Below are positions 8,180 to 16,762 of a stretch of DNA of 64,000 nucleotides, one piece after another. The stretch comes from an uncultured Dialister sp. (GTDB taxonomy: Bacteria; Bacillota; Negativicutes; Veillonellales; Dialisteraceae), in NCBI GenBank assembly GCA_902462205.1, contig CABQAR010000005.1, positions 1-64,000 on the forward strand, in the 5' to 3' direction. A model generated the notes under the pieces. The model made no database searches. It saw only the letters and a list, made by a program, of their open reading frames with translations, and was not told where the DNA came from. The stretch's first letter is position 1; every line of letters begins with the position of its first letter. Made by a program: the position numbers and the translations under genes.

Positions 8180-8557
8180 ATGGGCGAAGAGATGAATCTG
8201 GAAAAGGTGCTGGCAGAAGCAAAGGAAACGATCGGCGTTTTGCGGGGCATGGTGGAAATGCTGGACGGAAATCTCCAGCAGGCGCTCGAAGAAAGGGACG
8301 AACTGGCGGAAGCGGCAGTGTCGCTTCAGGAGGAAAATGACAAGCTGCAGGAATCCCTGCTGCAAAGGGAAAGCAGAGGGCAGACATCCGCGGAGGCAGG
8401 GGAAATATGCCGCGCGCTCGGTGAAAAGCTGGCGCCCTACTATAAAGACATGGCATTGTATAACGAAAAGCATATCACGGCGGAGGACGGAGAGATGCTG
8501 TACAATACATTGCAGTACACCTTCAAGCAGATGAAAAAGGCAGGCGTAAAATTTTAA
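8180..8557 (+). CDS. Small coiled-coil protein of unknown function
   Basis: A 125-aa acidic protein, not recognised. Residues ~5-65 are almost uninterrupted heptad-type sequence rich in E, L and A (for example LEERDELAEAAVSLQEENDK), predicting a coiled coil. Residues 73-125 look like a separate small helical domain (ICRALGEKLAPYYKDMALYN). No signal peptide, membrane segment or metal motif is visible. ATG 8180 follows AAGGAG by 6 bp; a second in-frame ATG is at 8192. It has its own terminator (8569-8610) and converges with the ogg gene. Clean start signals and terminator make it likely real. Confidence 0.75.
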   Translation: MGEEMNLEKVLAEAKETIGVLRGMVEMLDGNLQQALEERDELAEAAVSLQEENDKLQESLLQRESRGQTSAEAGEICRALGEKLAPYYKDMALYNEKHITAEDGEMLYNTLQYTFKQMKKAGVKF

Positions 8558-8568
8558 GCATCATAAAA

Positions 8569-8610
8569 ACAGCGGGTACCGTAAAAATGGAACAGTATCC
8601 GCTGTTTTTT
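8569..8610. terminator. Bidirectional terminator between the coiled-coil gene and ogg
   Basis: ACAGCGGGTAC (8569-8579) pairs with GTATCCGCTGT (8595-8605), one G-U pair, with T's on the right and A's on the left. It can serve the plus-strand gene and the convergent minus-strand ogg gene, whose stop is at 8610. Confidence 0.8.
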
Positions 8611-9428
8611 CATGGCTGCTTCAATTTGTTTGTCTGGGCGTAGAAAAACATATACTGCTGGATGATGCCTGCATGGGAACCGTACCGTCCGAACGGATCA
8701 GTTCCCCCATAGATATCCCGTATGACTCGTTCGATCCATACATCGACAGGGGCGAAGGAAGTGCGGTGATAGGCGAAAAGGGATATGCATCCGGACACCT
8801 TGACACCGACGCCCGGAAGCGATATGAGCTGCTCGGCCAGTTCCTGATCAGACAGGGAAGAAATGGCAGACAGGTCCGGTTCTTTCTTCATAATGCATCG
8901 GACGGCGTCATAAATATACTTTGCCCGATAACCGAGGGAGCAGGCTTTCAGATCATCCAGGGACAGCTTTTTCAGGGCAGAGAGCGAGGGAAAGGCGTAC
9001 AGGTCTTCTTCTTTCCTTATGGGCGTCCCTGCTTTCCGGCACAGCGCTTCCACCGCGCTCCGTATGGCAGGAATGGATTTACGTTGGGAAATAATAAACG
9101 TAATCAGCATTTCAAAGGGATCCTGCCGCAAGATGCGGATTCCCTTTCCGTATTCGGCGGCATGGGAGAGGAATTGATCCTCTGACGGAATGGCTCGGCG
9201 TACTTCCCTATAATCCGTATCAAGGTCGAAATAGGGGTGCCATATGTGTTTCCATGCGTAAGGCGTGCAGTCCGCGGCCCAGCAGTTTCCTTCTGCGTGG
9301 GCAAGCCGTATGACATTTCTTCCCGTGATGAATCGGTAGCATCCGTCAGACAGTCGGCAGGCTCGGAAGCACTGGCCGCTGTCCATGATTTTTCCGGGAT
9401 CGAAATCATCCTGTATCTGAATTTTCAT
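8610..9428 (-). CDS. ogg: 8-oxoguanine DNA glycosylase, OGG1 family
   Basis: Base-excision repair glycosylase/AP lyase acting on oxidised guanine. The 272-aa protein has an N-terminal OGG_N-type domain and a helix-hairpin-helix-GPD motif, LISLPGVGVKVSGCISLFA (201-219), with candidate Schiff-base lysine K210 and catalytic aspartate D229 in APVDVWIERV. This arrangement (GVGxKV then PVDV) matches OGG1 rather than AlkA or MutY, and no Fe-S cysteine loop is present. The start at 9428 is preceded on its strand by GGGAGG; an upstream extension lacks a ribosome-binding site. Single gene, convergent with 8180-8557. Confidence 0.88.
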   Translation of the reverse strand: MKIQIQDDFDPGKIMDSGQCFRACRLSDGCYRFITGRNVIRLAHAEGNCWAADCTPYAWKHIWHPYFDLDTDYREVRRAIPSEDQFLSHAAEYGKGIRILRQDPFEMLITFIISQRKSIPAIRSAVEALCRKAGTPIRKEEDLYAFPSLSALKKLSLDDLKACSLGYRAKYIYDAVRCIMKKEPDLSAISSLSDQELAEQLISLPGVGVKVSGCISLFAYHRTSFAPVDVWIERVIRDIYGGTDPFGRYGSHAGIIQQYMFFYAQTNKLKQP

Positions 9429-9543
9429 GATAACCTCCCTGTTTATTATACCGTTTGCATGAAGATGAGTGAAACAGGGCGGCATACTTCTGAAATCTGC
9501 ATAAATAAAATATCAAATGAATAAATTTCCTCCATGCGGAAGA

Positions 9544-9579
9544 TTTACCATTGCACCGTGATTTTTGCAATGGTAAAAT
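9544..9579 (+). promoter_or_regulatory. Promoter with a 12-bp perfect palindrome across -35/-10
   Basis: TTGCAC (-35, 9551-9556) and TAAAAT (-10, 9574-9579) are 17 bp apart. A perfect inverted repeat TTTACCATTGCA (9544-9555) / TGCAATGGTAAA (9566-9577) overlays both boxes with a 10-bp centre. A dimeric repressor bound here would block RNA polymerase. The gene starts 62 bp downstream. Confidence 0.7.
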
Positions 9580-9641
9580 GAAACATATCCATAGGAAATG
9601 GTTATTTCATCCATGTAGTGTTCGGAGAGGGGTAGGAGAGT

Positions 9642-10892
9642 ATGTTCAGTATCGCAGCACCGCAGGCACAGGGAAAATGTGCCGAAGATAATATTTTTGC
9701 AGCCAATAACCGCGCCGTGGCATTGGCAGATAAGATCGGAAACGACAAGGTGGTCAACGGAACCGTCGGCTCCATTTTGGATGAAGACGGAAATCTCGTC
9801 GTCCTTGACGTCGTGCAGGAAGCGTATAAAAGACTGACGCCGCGCCAGATTGCCGCTTATGCGCCCATCAAGGGATATGCGAAGTTTTTAGAGGACTGCA
9901 TCGACCAGTGTTTCGGAGAATCACGTCCTGACGGGTATATCGATGCCTGCTCCACACCGGGGGGAACCGGCGTGCTCCATCACGTCATCCACAATTATTC
10001 TTCTGCCGGCGATGAGGTCCTCATCACGGACTGGCACTGGGGCGCTTATGATTCCATCATCGATGATCCGAACCGCAAAGTGGTTTCTTTCGAATTCCTG
10101 ACCAAGGAAGGACATTTCAATACAGCCGCGTTCAAGGAAAAAGTAGAAGACGTCCTGTCCCGCCAGAAGAATATCGTCATCATCCTGAACGGCGTAGCCA
10201 ACAATCCGACAGGGTACTGCATGAGCGTGGCTGAATGGCAGTCCGCCGTGGATGCGTTAAAAGAAATCGTAGAGGGAAAAGATAAGAACGTCATCCTGAT
10301 TCCGGATATCGCCTATCTTGACTACAGCGGAGAAAAACAGGAATGCCGCAGGTTCTTCAAGGTCTTTGGCGGACTGCCGAAGAATATCCTTGTCGTCGTC
10401 GCCTATACCCTGTCCAAGGGTTTCACCCTTTACGGACAGCGCCAGGGAGCCATGATCGGCATCACCTCCGATAAGGATGTAGCCAAGGAATTCGTTGATA
10501 TCAACCAGTATGCAAGCCGTGCCACCTGGTCGAACTGCAACAGTGCCGCACAGAACGTCATGATCGACATCTGCAGTGATCCGGAACGGGTGAAGAAGCT
10601 GGATGAGGAAAGAAACAGGTACTTCAAGCTGATTCAGGAAAGAGCGGCTATTTTCATGGAAGAAGCGAAAGAAGAGGGCGTGAAATTCGTGCCTTATGTT
10701 TCCGGTTTCTTCATCACCATTCCTGTAGAAGGAGCGCAGGCGGTCTGTGATCTTCTCGAAAAAGACAATGTATTCCTCGTTCCGATGAAGAAGGGGATCC
10801 GTCTGGCCGTCTGCTCCGTATCCAAACCGAAGATGAAGGGCCTTGCGGCCAAGCTGGCAGCCGCCATTAAAAAAGCAGGTGCGAAACAGTAA
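9642..10892 (+). CDS. Class I/II PLP aminotransferase (aspartate/aromatic type)
   Basis: A 416-aa fold-type I aminotransferase. Visible residues are NNPTGY (187-192), the PLP aspartate D222 in IPDIAYLDYSG, and the Schiff-base lysine K259 in AYTLSKGFTLYGQ. The SKGFTLYGQRQG segment and overall order resemble aspartate/tyrosine aminotransferases, but the amino-acid substrate cannot be told from sequence by eye. ATG 9642 follows GTAGGAGAG. It lies under a palindrome-overlapped promoter and is followed by a terminator, then by an alanine/glycine symporter gene, hinting at amino-acid catabolism (inference). Confidence 0.85.
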   Translation: MFSIAAPQAQGKCAEDNIFAANNRAVALADKIGNDKVVNGTVGSILDEDGNLVVLDVVQEAYKRLTPRQIAAYAPIKGYAKFLEDCIDQCFGESRPDGYIDACSTPGGTGVLHHVIHNYSSAGDEVLITDWHWGAYDSIIDDPNRKVVSFEFLTKEGHFNTAAFKEKVEDVLSRQKNIVIILNGVANNPTGYCMSVAEWQSAVDALKEIVEGKDKNVILIPDIAYLDYSGEKQECRRFFKVFGGLPKNILVVVAYTLSKGFTLYGQRQGAMIGITSDKDVAKEFVDINQYASRATWSNCNSAAQNVMIDICSDPERVKKLDEERNRYFKLIQERAAIFMEEAKEEGVKFVPYVSGFFITIPVEGAQAVCDLLEKDNVFLVPMKKGIRLAVCSVSKPKMKGLAAKLAAAIKKAGAKQ

Positions 10893-10931
10893 TTTATCAG
10901 AATAACAAGAATAAGAAAACATTACAATGAA

Positions 10932-10975
10932 AAAACGATTCCGATTGCTTTCATGGATGCTTTCGGAATCGTTTT
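10932..10975 (+). terminator. Terminator after the aminotransferase gene
   Basis: A perfect 13-bp stem, AAAACGATTCCGA (10932-10944) with TCGGAATCGTTTT (10963-10975), 18-nt loop. It lies only 19 bp before the symporter start, so it may act as an attenuator; I see no anti-terminator. Confidence 0.75.
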
Positions 10976-10993
10976 ATGTATGGAGGTTATTTT

Positions 10994-12523
10994 ATGGAAG
11001 GATTATTTGCTGCCGTGAATGCGGTACTGTCCTTTGTCACACCCGTCTCGGATTTCTTCTGGGATTTTCCGAAAATGTTCGGCTTCTGGAAAGCCATTCC
11101 CCTTTTGGGACAGTTTTCTCTAGCCATCATCGTCCTTGTCGGCTCCGGCATTTATTTCACCTTCCGCCTCGGCTTCATACAGCTTCGGCAGTTCGGGCAG
11201 GGGATACGGACGCTGATGGAGAAACGGAGCGCAGGCACGGGTATTTCCCCGCTGGCCGCTTTCTGCCTGAGTACGGCGATGCGTGTCGGGCCGGGAAACA
11301 TCATCGGCGTCACAGGTGCCATTGCCGCCGGCGGTCCGGGCGCTCTTTTCTGGATGTGGGTATCCGCCTTTTTCGGAATGGCCACTGCCTATACGGAAAG
11401 CACGCTGGCCCAGCTGTTCAAGGAGAAACGGGGCGATGAATTTGTTGGCGGACTTCCGTTCTATGCGAGACGGCTCTGTGGAAATAAAGTATGGGTCGGC
11501 GTGGCGCTTTCCCTCGTCTATATCGTTTATGCGATGATGTGCCTTCCTGCGCAGGGCTTCAATGTCGTCTCCTCCATCGGCGCTATCGGAAGCATATTGA
11601 CAGGGACGGCCATTCCCGTGCAGTCTTCCTTTTACTACATCGTTTCCCTGATTGTCATCGCCCTTGTCACCGTCATGGCATTTGGCGGCATCCGCCGCAT
11701 CGCGGCCGTCAGCAACCGGCTCGTGCCTGTCATGGCCGTCATTTATGTGGCGACCGTCCTTATGCTCATCGTCATCAATCTGGATAACGTGCCTTATTTC
11801 TTCCACGCCGTATTCAGCGGCGCTTTCAGCCCGGAAGCTGTATTCGGCGGTGCGTTCGGCACCGTGCTGATGCAGGGCGTGAAACGGGGGCTCATGTCCA
11901 ACGAAGCCGGACAGGGGACCATCACGATGCCTGCCGCGGCTGCGGAAGCAAGGCATCCCTGCGAGCAGGGAATCATTTCCGCCATAGGCGTGTTCCTCGA
12001 TACCCACGTTATCTGTACGATGACAGGGTTCATCGTCATCATGGCACATCGCTGGGCGATGGAACCGGAAGCATGGAAGGCCGCAGGCACTTATCCGAAA
12101 TTCCTCCTGTCGATCGGTTCCATGACGCCGGACATGATGAATACACTTGTCATGATTCTTGTATCCATCTGCTTCTGCCTGTTCGCCTATACCTGCGTGA
12201 TCGGATTCATTACATTCTCGGAAATTTCTGCGAACCGTATTTCCAGTTCCATGCCGTTCATCCAATTTCTCCGCGGATTCGGCGTGTTTGTGGCGGCTTT
12301 CGGTATTTTTTGCAATATAGCCGGCTATGATCTGTCCAACCTGTGGGCGTTCTCGGATTTGGGAAATATCATCATCGTCTACTGCAACATCCCCATGCTG
12401 TATCTCGGCTTTAAATATGTGCTGAAGGCAACGAAGCACTACAACGAGCCGGGAGATAAAAATTTCGATTCCTCCGTTATCGGTGTAGAAACAGAATACT
12501 GGGACGCAAAGGATAAAGAATAG
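10994..12523 (+). CDS. Alanine/glycine:cation symporter (AGCS family)
   Basis: Membrane transporter of 509 aa with about ten hydrophobic segments. Family signatures include PLAAFCLSTAMRVGPGNIIG (about 79-98), GGPGALFWMWVSAFFGMAT, and GLMSNEAGQGT, the classic AGCS motif. It should import alanine or glycine with Na+ or H+. ATG 10994 is 7-8 bp after GGAGG; an upstream in-frame ATG lies in the terminator. Glycine import would supply the nearby gcv operon, but this is inference. It is followed by a terminator at 12544-12570. Confidence 0.92.
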   Translation: MEGLFAAVNAVLSFVTPVSDFFWDFPKMFGFWKAIPLLGQFSLAIIVLVGSGIYFTFRLGFIQLRQFGQGIRTLMEKRSAGTGISPLAAFCLSTAMRVGPGNIIGVTGAIAAGGPGALFWMWVSAFFGMATAYTESTLAQLFKEKRGDEFVGGLPFYARRLCGNKVWVGVALSLVYIVYAMMCLPAQGFNVVSSIGAIGSILTGTAIPVQSSFYYIVSLIVIALVTVMAFGGIRRIAAVSNRLVPVMAVIYVATVLMLIVINLDNVPYFFHAVFSGAFSPEAVFGGAFGTVLMQGVKRGLMSNEAGQGTITMPAAAAEARHPCEQGIISAIGVFLDTHVICTMTGFIVIMAHRWAMEPEAWKAAGTYPKFLLSIGSMTPDMMNTLVMILVSICFCLFAYTCVIGFITFSEISANRISSSMPFIQFLRGFGVFVAAFGIFCNIAGYDLSNLWAFSDLGNIIIVYCNIPMLYLGFKYVLKATKHYNEPGDKNFDSSVIGVETEYWDAKDKE

Positions 12524-12543
12524 GAAATACAGATGTGCATCAG

Positions 12544-12570
12544 AAAAGGACTCCTCACGGGGTCCTTTTT
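12544..12570. terminator. Bidirectional terminator between symporter and argD
   Basis: AAAAGGACTCC (12544-12554) pairs with GGGGTCCTTTT (12559-12569), with A's on one side and T's on the other, so it can stop both convergent transcripts. Confidence 0.75.
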
Positions 12571-12582
12571 ATATGTCCATGT

Positions 12583-13749
12583 CTATTCCTCGATGGCCTC
12601 TTTCAACAGGGCGATTCCTTTTTCAAGGGTATCCATCGGGATATTGAGCGCGGGGAGCAGTCTGATTTTGTCCTTAGCGGAAAGGACGACGACGCCCTTT
12701 TCCAGACAGCGGGTAATGATTTCCTGTACGGGCTTGCCGGTCTTGATACCGAGCATCAGCCCCATGCCTTCCACTTTTTCCACGTTTTTGGCATCTATCA
12801 GTGATTTCTTGATGAAATTTCCTTTTACGTTGACGCTTTGAAGCAGCGCGTCATCAATCTGTGACAGGATGGCGCAGGCACCGGCTGCACAGATCGGGTT
12901 GCCGCCGAAGGTGGAGCCGTGTGTTCCCGGCGTAAGCACGTTTTCTGTCTTTTCATTGAACATCGTGGCACCGATGGGAAGCCCGCCGCCCAGTCCTTTC
13001 GCGGTAGTGACGATATCAGGATGCACGCCGTAATCCATATAGGCATACAATGCGCCGGAGCGTCCGTTTCCTGACTGGACTTCATCACAGATGAGGAGGA
13101 TGTCATGGGAAGCCGCGTAATCGGCAATCCCCTGCAGGAATCCTCTGGCAAGGGGGTGGACGCCGCTTTCGCCCTGTATGGGCTCGACCATGATGGCGCA
13201 GATATTTTTATTTCCTTCGACTAGACGGATGAAGGCATCAAGGTCATCTGCCGGCGTGTAAAGGAACCCATCCGTAAAGGGGTAAAAGTCTTTGTGGAAT
13301 ATTTCCTGCCCTGTGGCGGAAAGTGTGGTGACCGTACGCCCGTGGAAACTGTTCAGGAGGGTGACGATGATATTCCTGTCTTTGTTATATTTGTCGATGG
13401 AATATTTCCGCGCCGCCTTGATGGCGCACTCATTGGCTTCTGCCCCGGAATTGGAGAAAAATACTTTCTTCATCCCTGCTTTCCGGCAGAGAAGCTCTGC
13501 CAGCTCCACCTGGGGAATGGTATGGTACAGGTTGGAAATATGGTTCAGCGTGTGTACCTGCGCCGTGACGGCGTCGATCCATGGCCTGTTGGAAAAGCCC
13601 AATGCGGTGACGCCGATTCCGCAGGAGAGATCGATGTATTCCCTGCCTTCTTCATCGTAGAGTAATGAGCCTTTTCCCCTGATGAAGCAGACCGGCTGGC
13701 GGCTGTAGGTATGGGCGATGTATGCGCCGTCTTTTTCTTGTATATCCAT
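12583..13749 (-). CDS. argD: Acetylornithine aminotransferase
   Basis: Class III PLP aminotransferase converting N-acetylglutamate semialdehyde to N-acetylornithine. The 388-aa product shows LSCGIGVTALGFSNRPW near the N-terminus, NSGAEANECAIKAARKYS, the EPIQGESGVHPL segment, LICDEVQSGNGRSG, and the PLP lysine in TTAKGLGGGLPIG. The start at 13749 has AAAGGAG 6 bp upstream on its strand; an ATG five codons earlier overlaps that site. Last gene of the minus-strand arg operon, 41 bp after argB. ArgD can also act in lysine synthesis. Confidence 0.92.
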   Translation of the reverse strand: MDIQEKDGAYIAHTYSRQPVCFIRGKGSLLYDEEGREYIDLSCGIGVTALGFSNRPWIDAVTAQVHTLNHISNLYHTIPQVELAELLCRKAGMKKVFFSNSGAEANECAIKAARKYSIDKYNKDRNIIVTLLNSFHGRTVTTLSATGQEIFHKDFYPFTDGFLYTPADDLDAFIRLVEGNKNICAIMVEPIQGESGVHPLARGFLQGIADYAASHDILLICDEVQSGNGRSGALYAYMDYGVHPDIVTTAKGLGGGLPIGATMFNEKTENVLTPGTHGSTFGGNPICAAGACAILSQIDDALLQSVNVKGNFIKKSLIDAKNVEKVEGMGLMLGIKTGKPVQEIITRCLEKGVVVLSAKDKIRLLPALNIPMDTLEKGIALLKEAIEE

Positions 13750-13773
13750 AAAAGCTCCTTTCATTCATGGGTT

Positions 13774-13789
13774 TTAAATAATTATTCTT
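13774..13789 (-). promoter_or_regulatory. ARG-box-like site in the argB-argD gap
   Basis: The 15-bp AAGAATAATTATTTA (read on the minus strand) lies in the 41-bp gap between argB and argD. The same 15 bp occurs on the plus strand at 18001-18015 upstream of the operon. It resembles ArgR operators (TGAAT-A/T4-ATTCA type). A second control point for argD is possible. Confidence 0.45.
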
Positions 13790-13790
13790 G

Positions 13791-14654
13791 TCAGGGCGTG
13801 AACATGGTGCCGAGGCCTTCGTCCGTGAGCAGTTCGATAAGGATGGCGTGGGGGATCTTGCCATTGATGATGAATACTTTTTTGCATCCGTTCCTGACGG
13901 CTTCCGTGCAGCTGTCCACCTTGGGAATCATGCCGCCGGCGATGGTGCCGTCCTGCTTGAGGGCTTCCACCTCCGCCAGCGTCAGTTTCCTGATGAGGGA
14001 GGAAGGATTTTCTTTATCCTGCAGCACGCCGTCGATATTGCTCATGAAAACCATGCATTCCGCACCGAGGGCGCCCGCGATTTTTGCGGCGGCCGTATCT
14101 GCATTGATATTGTGCGGCTGTCCATTTTTATCGATACCGACGGAGGAAATCACGGGAATGAATCCTCCGGCAATGGCATTGTCTATGATTTCCGTATTGA
14201 CCTTTTCGATTTCCCCTACGAGGCCGAGCCCGGGATCTGCCGTGCGGACCTGGAGCAGGCTGCCGTCTATGCCTGAAAGCCCGATGGCTTTTCCCCCGTA
14301 AGCCGCCAGATCGGCGACAAGGCTTTTATTGACCTTGCCGGCCAGTACCATCTGGACGACCTCCATGGTCTGTCCGTCCGTGATGCGCAGGCCGTTTTTG
14401 AATCTGGACTCGATATGGAGCCGGTCGAGCATCCGGTTGATATCAGGACCTCCTCCGTGGACGAGGATGACCTTGACACCCACCAGAGACAGGAGAAGGA
14501 TATCCTGCATGACCGATTTCTTTAACTCCGGATCAGTCATGGCGTTTCCGCCGTATTTAGCGACGACGTATTTGCCCGTGTATTCTTTTATATAAGGCAC
14601 GGCAGCGGTCAGTATCTGTGCACGGACGGCATTGGAAGCAGTTTCGGAAGTCAT
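13791..14654 (-). CDS. argB: Acetylglutamate kinase
   Basis: Phosphorylates N-acetylglutamate, usually the feedback-controlled step of arginine synthesis. The 287-aa product has the amino-acid-kinase motifs VVAKYGGNAM, ILVHGGGPDINRMLDRL and NINADTAAAKIAGALGAE. A long N-terminal stretch (~25 aa before the core) resembles the helix that mediates hexamer formation in arginine-sensitive NAGKs, so feedback inhibition is plausible. The ATG has AAAGGAGG on its strand. It lies 30 bp downstream of argC. Confidence 0.95.
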   Translation of the reverse strand: MTSETASNAVRAQILTAAVPYIKEYTGKYVVAKYGGNAMTDPELKKSVMQDILLLSLVGVKVILVHGGGPDINRMLDRLHIESRFKNGLRITDGQTMEVVQMVLAGKVNKSLVADLAAYGGKAIGLSGIDGSLLQVRTADPGLGLVGEIEKVNTEIIDNAIAGGFIPVISSVGIDKNGQPHNINADTAAAKIAGALGAECMVFMSNIDGVLQDKENPSSLIRKLTLAEVEALKQDGTIAGGMIPKVDSCTEAVRNGCKKVFIINGKIPHAILIELLTDEGLGTMFTP

Positions 14655-14684
14655 TGTTTTCCTCCTTTTGGGAATAACAGCAGG

Positions 14685-15659
14685 TTATAAATCCAGACCG
14701 GTTTCCGGCGGCAGCCCGAGCATGAGGTTCATACATTCCACGGCGGCGCCGGAAGCGCCTTTTCCAAGGTTATCAAAGACGGAGGAAACGAGGATACGGT
14801 CGTCATTGCCGGAAATATAGATGGTCATGCTGTCTTTTCCGGCGGCTTCATCAGCGGAAAGGAAAAGGGAATTTGTTTCCTGTAATGGAAGGTCAGAAAC
14901 ATGGATGACAGGAGAATTTTTATAGTGGTGCAGGAATATTTCATGGAAATCGTCAATGCTGACACTACCGCTGAGTCCACAGGGAAGCCCCAGAAGGCGT
15001 GAGTGAAATCCGATCGTGACTTCCATGCCGCTGTAATAGTCCGCGACAACCGGAGAAAAGAGAGGATCGAATTCCAGTCCGCAAATTTCCCTGATTTCCG
15101 GCAGGTGCTTATGGATTTGGGACAGCCCGTACTGCCTTGGAGAATCATATCCTTTGGGCAGCTCGTCTGCTTCATACTCGGCAATCATCTTTTTTCCGCC
15201 TCCGCTGTATCCTGTGAGGGAAACGCAGTGTACCGGATAATCCACGGGGAGGACGCCGGCATGGATCAGCGGGTACAGGATGGAGATGCAACCGCTGGCA
15301 TGGCATCCGGGAACAGCTACTTTACGGGCTGTCTTTATCTTTTCGGACTGGTCTTTGGAAAGCTCGGGGAAACCGTAAATCCAGTCTTCCTTCGTCCGAT
15401 GGGCCGTGGAAGTGTCCAGAATGCGTACATCCGTATCTTTTGCCAGTTCAGCAATTTCTTTGGCTGCCGCATCAGGCAGGCAGAGAAACATCAGATCCGT
15501 TTCTTCTGCCAGATGATGGATGGCTTCCTGATTCTTTCTGTCATCATCGGGAAGGCTGACGAGCTCTATATCGTCCCTCCGAGACAGGCGGTCGCGCAGG
15601 CGGAGGCCCGTGGTTCCTGATTCACCGATAATGGATATCTTAGGCGTATTGTTTTTCAT
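14685..15659 (-). CDS. argC: N-acetyl-gamma-glutamyl-phosphate reductase (short type)
   Basis: NADPH-dependent reduction of N-acetylglutamyl phosphate. The 324-aa product has an N-terminal Rossmann segment ISIIGESGTTGLRLRDRL and the catalytic cysteine C119 in VAVPGCHASGC, followed by LTGYSGGGKKMI. The length and the PGCHASG form (rather than PGCYPT) fit the shorter AGPR subfamily. Start 15659 (MKNNTPKISII) is favoured over an upstream in-frame ATG whose 45-aa extension is proline-rich and overlaps argF. Third enzyme gene of the operon. Confidence 0.9.
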   Translation of the reverse strand: MKNNTPKISIIGESGTTGLRLRDRLSRRDDIELVSLPDDDRKNQEAIHHLAEETDLMFLCLPDAAAKEIAELAKDTDVRILDTSTAHRTKEDWIYGFPELSKDQSEKIKTARKVAVPGCHASGCISILYPLIHAGVLPVDYPVHCVSLTGYSGGGKKMIAEYEADELPKGYDSPRQYGLSQIHKHLPEIREICGLEFDPLFSPVVADYYSGMEVTIGFHSRLLGLPCGLSGSVSIDDFHEIFLHHYKNSPVIHVSDLPLQETNSLFLSADEAAGKDSMTIYISGNDDRILVSSVFDNLGKGASGAAVECMNLMLGLPPETGLDL

Positions 15660-15696
15660 GGCAGTTCCTTCTTTCAGTATCGTCGGCAGGGGGAAT

Positions 15697-16704
15697 TCAT
15701 AAAGGATAATCGCCGAAGGTGGCGACCATGACGGCCTTGATGGTGTGAAGGCGGTTGGCGGCTTCCTGGAAGGCAAGGGAAGAAGGTCCTTCAAACACGT
15801 CTTCCGTCACTTCAATCCCGTCCAGTCCAAACCGTTCATAAATATCTTTTCCCACCTTTGTCTGCGTATTATGGAAAGCCGGCAGGCAGTGGCAGAAGAC
15901 CGTTTCCGGATTTCCCGTGGCCTGCATCATTTCTTTCGTGATCCGGTAGGGGCGGAACAGGCTGATCCGTTCGCCCCAAAGGTCATAGGGGTCTCCCATG
16001 GTCACCCAGACTCCTGTGTAAATGACATCCAGTCCTTTGACACCTTCCGCCACTTGGTCGGTGCATGTGATTTTCGCGCCTGTTTCCTTGGCAATGGCGG
16101 CGCATTTTTTATAGAATGCTTCCTCAGGAAAATACTGATTCGGCCCGATGATCCGGAAATCCATGCCCATTTTGACAGCGCCTGCCATAAGGGCATGTGC
16201 CATATTGGACTGTCCATGGCCTACATAAGCGTAGGATAATCTGTTTAACGGTTTTCCGAAATGTTCCTGCAAGGTCAGGAAATTGGCGAGTGTCTGCGTC
16301 GGATGGTCATAATCGGTGAGGCCGTTCCAGACGGGGACACCTGATTTTTCAGAGAGCGTTTCCACGGCAGACTGTGCGAATCCTCGATACTCGATGGCAT
16401 CAAACATGGAGCCGAGGACACGGGCGGTGTCCGGGATGGATTCCTTCTTTCCAATCTGCGTGCCGCTCGGTCCCAGATAAGTCGTGAAGGCACCCTGGTC
16501 ATGGGCACCGATTTCAAAGGCGCACCGGGTACGGGTGGAGTCCTTTTCAAAGACAAGGGCGAAATTCTTTCCTTTCAGTGTCTGTATTTCTTTATTTGCC
16601 TTTTTGTCCGCTTTCAGTTTCGCCGCCAGTTCGAGATAGTAGTCGATTTCTTCTGGCGTATAATCCAGCATGGTCAGAAAGGAGCGATGAAGTAAAGAGT
16701 GCAT
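15697..16704 (-). CDS. argF: Ornithine carbamoyltransferase
   Basis: Makes citrulline from ornithine and carbamoyl phosphate. The 335-aa protein has the carbamoyl-phosphate site STRTR (56-60), the ornithine loop with HCLPAFH, and DYDHPTQTLANFLTLQEHF. Full-length for OTCase. Its place inside a biosynthetic operon with argC, argB and argD argues for an anabolic role. The start has ACGAGG about 6 bp upstream on its strand. Confidence 0.95.
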   Translation of the reverse strand: MHSLLHRSFLTMLDYTPEEIDYYLELAAKLKADKKANKEIQTLKGKNFALVFEKDSTRTRCAFEIGAHDQGAFTTYLGPSGTQIGKKESIPDTARVLGSMFDAIEYRGFAQSAVETLSEKSGVPVWNGLTDYDHPTQTLANFLTLQEHFGKPLNRLSYAYVGHGQSNMAHALMAGAVKMGMDFRIIGPNQYFPEEAFYKKCAAIAKETGAKITCTDQVAEGVKGLDVIYTGVWVTMGDPYDLWGERISLFRPYRITKEMMQATGNPETVFCHCLPAFHNTQTKVGKDIYERFGLDGIEVTEDVFEGPSSLAFQEAANRLHTIKAVMVATFGDYPL

Positions 16705-16762
16705 GGTTCAAACCTCGTTTTCAGGGATCAATAGATAAAAATCTGTCGGTACGGATGAATAT

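Noticed and set aside
11120..12439. 439-codon minus-strand frame
   Set aside because: Antisense to the AGCS symporter; composition is H/D/R-rich as in shadow frames.
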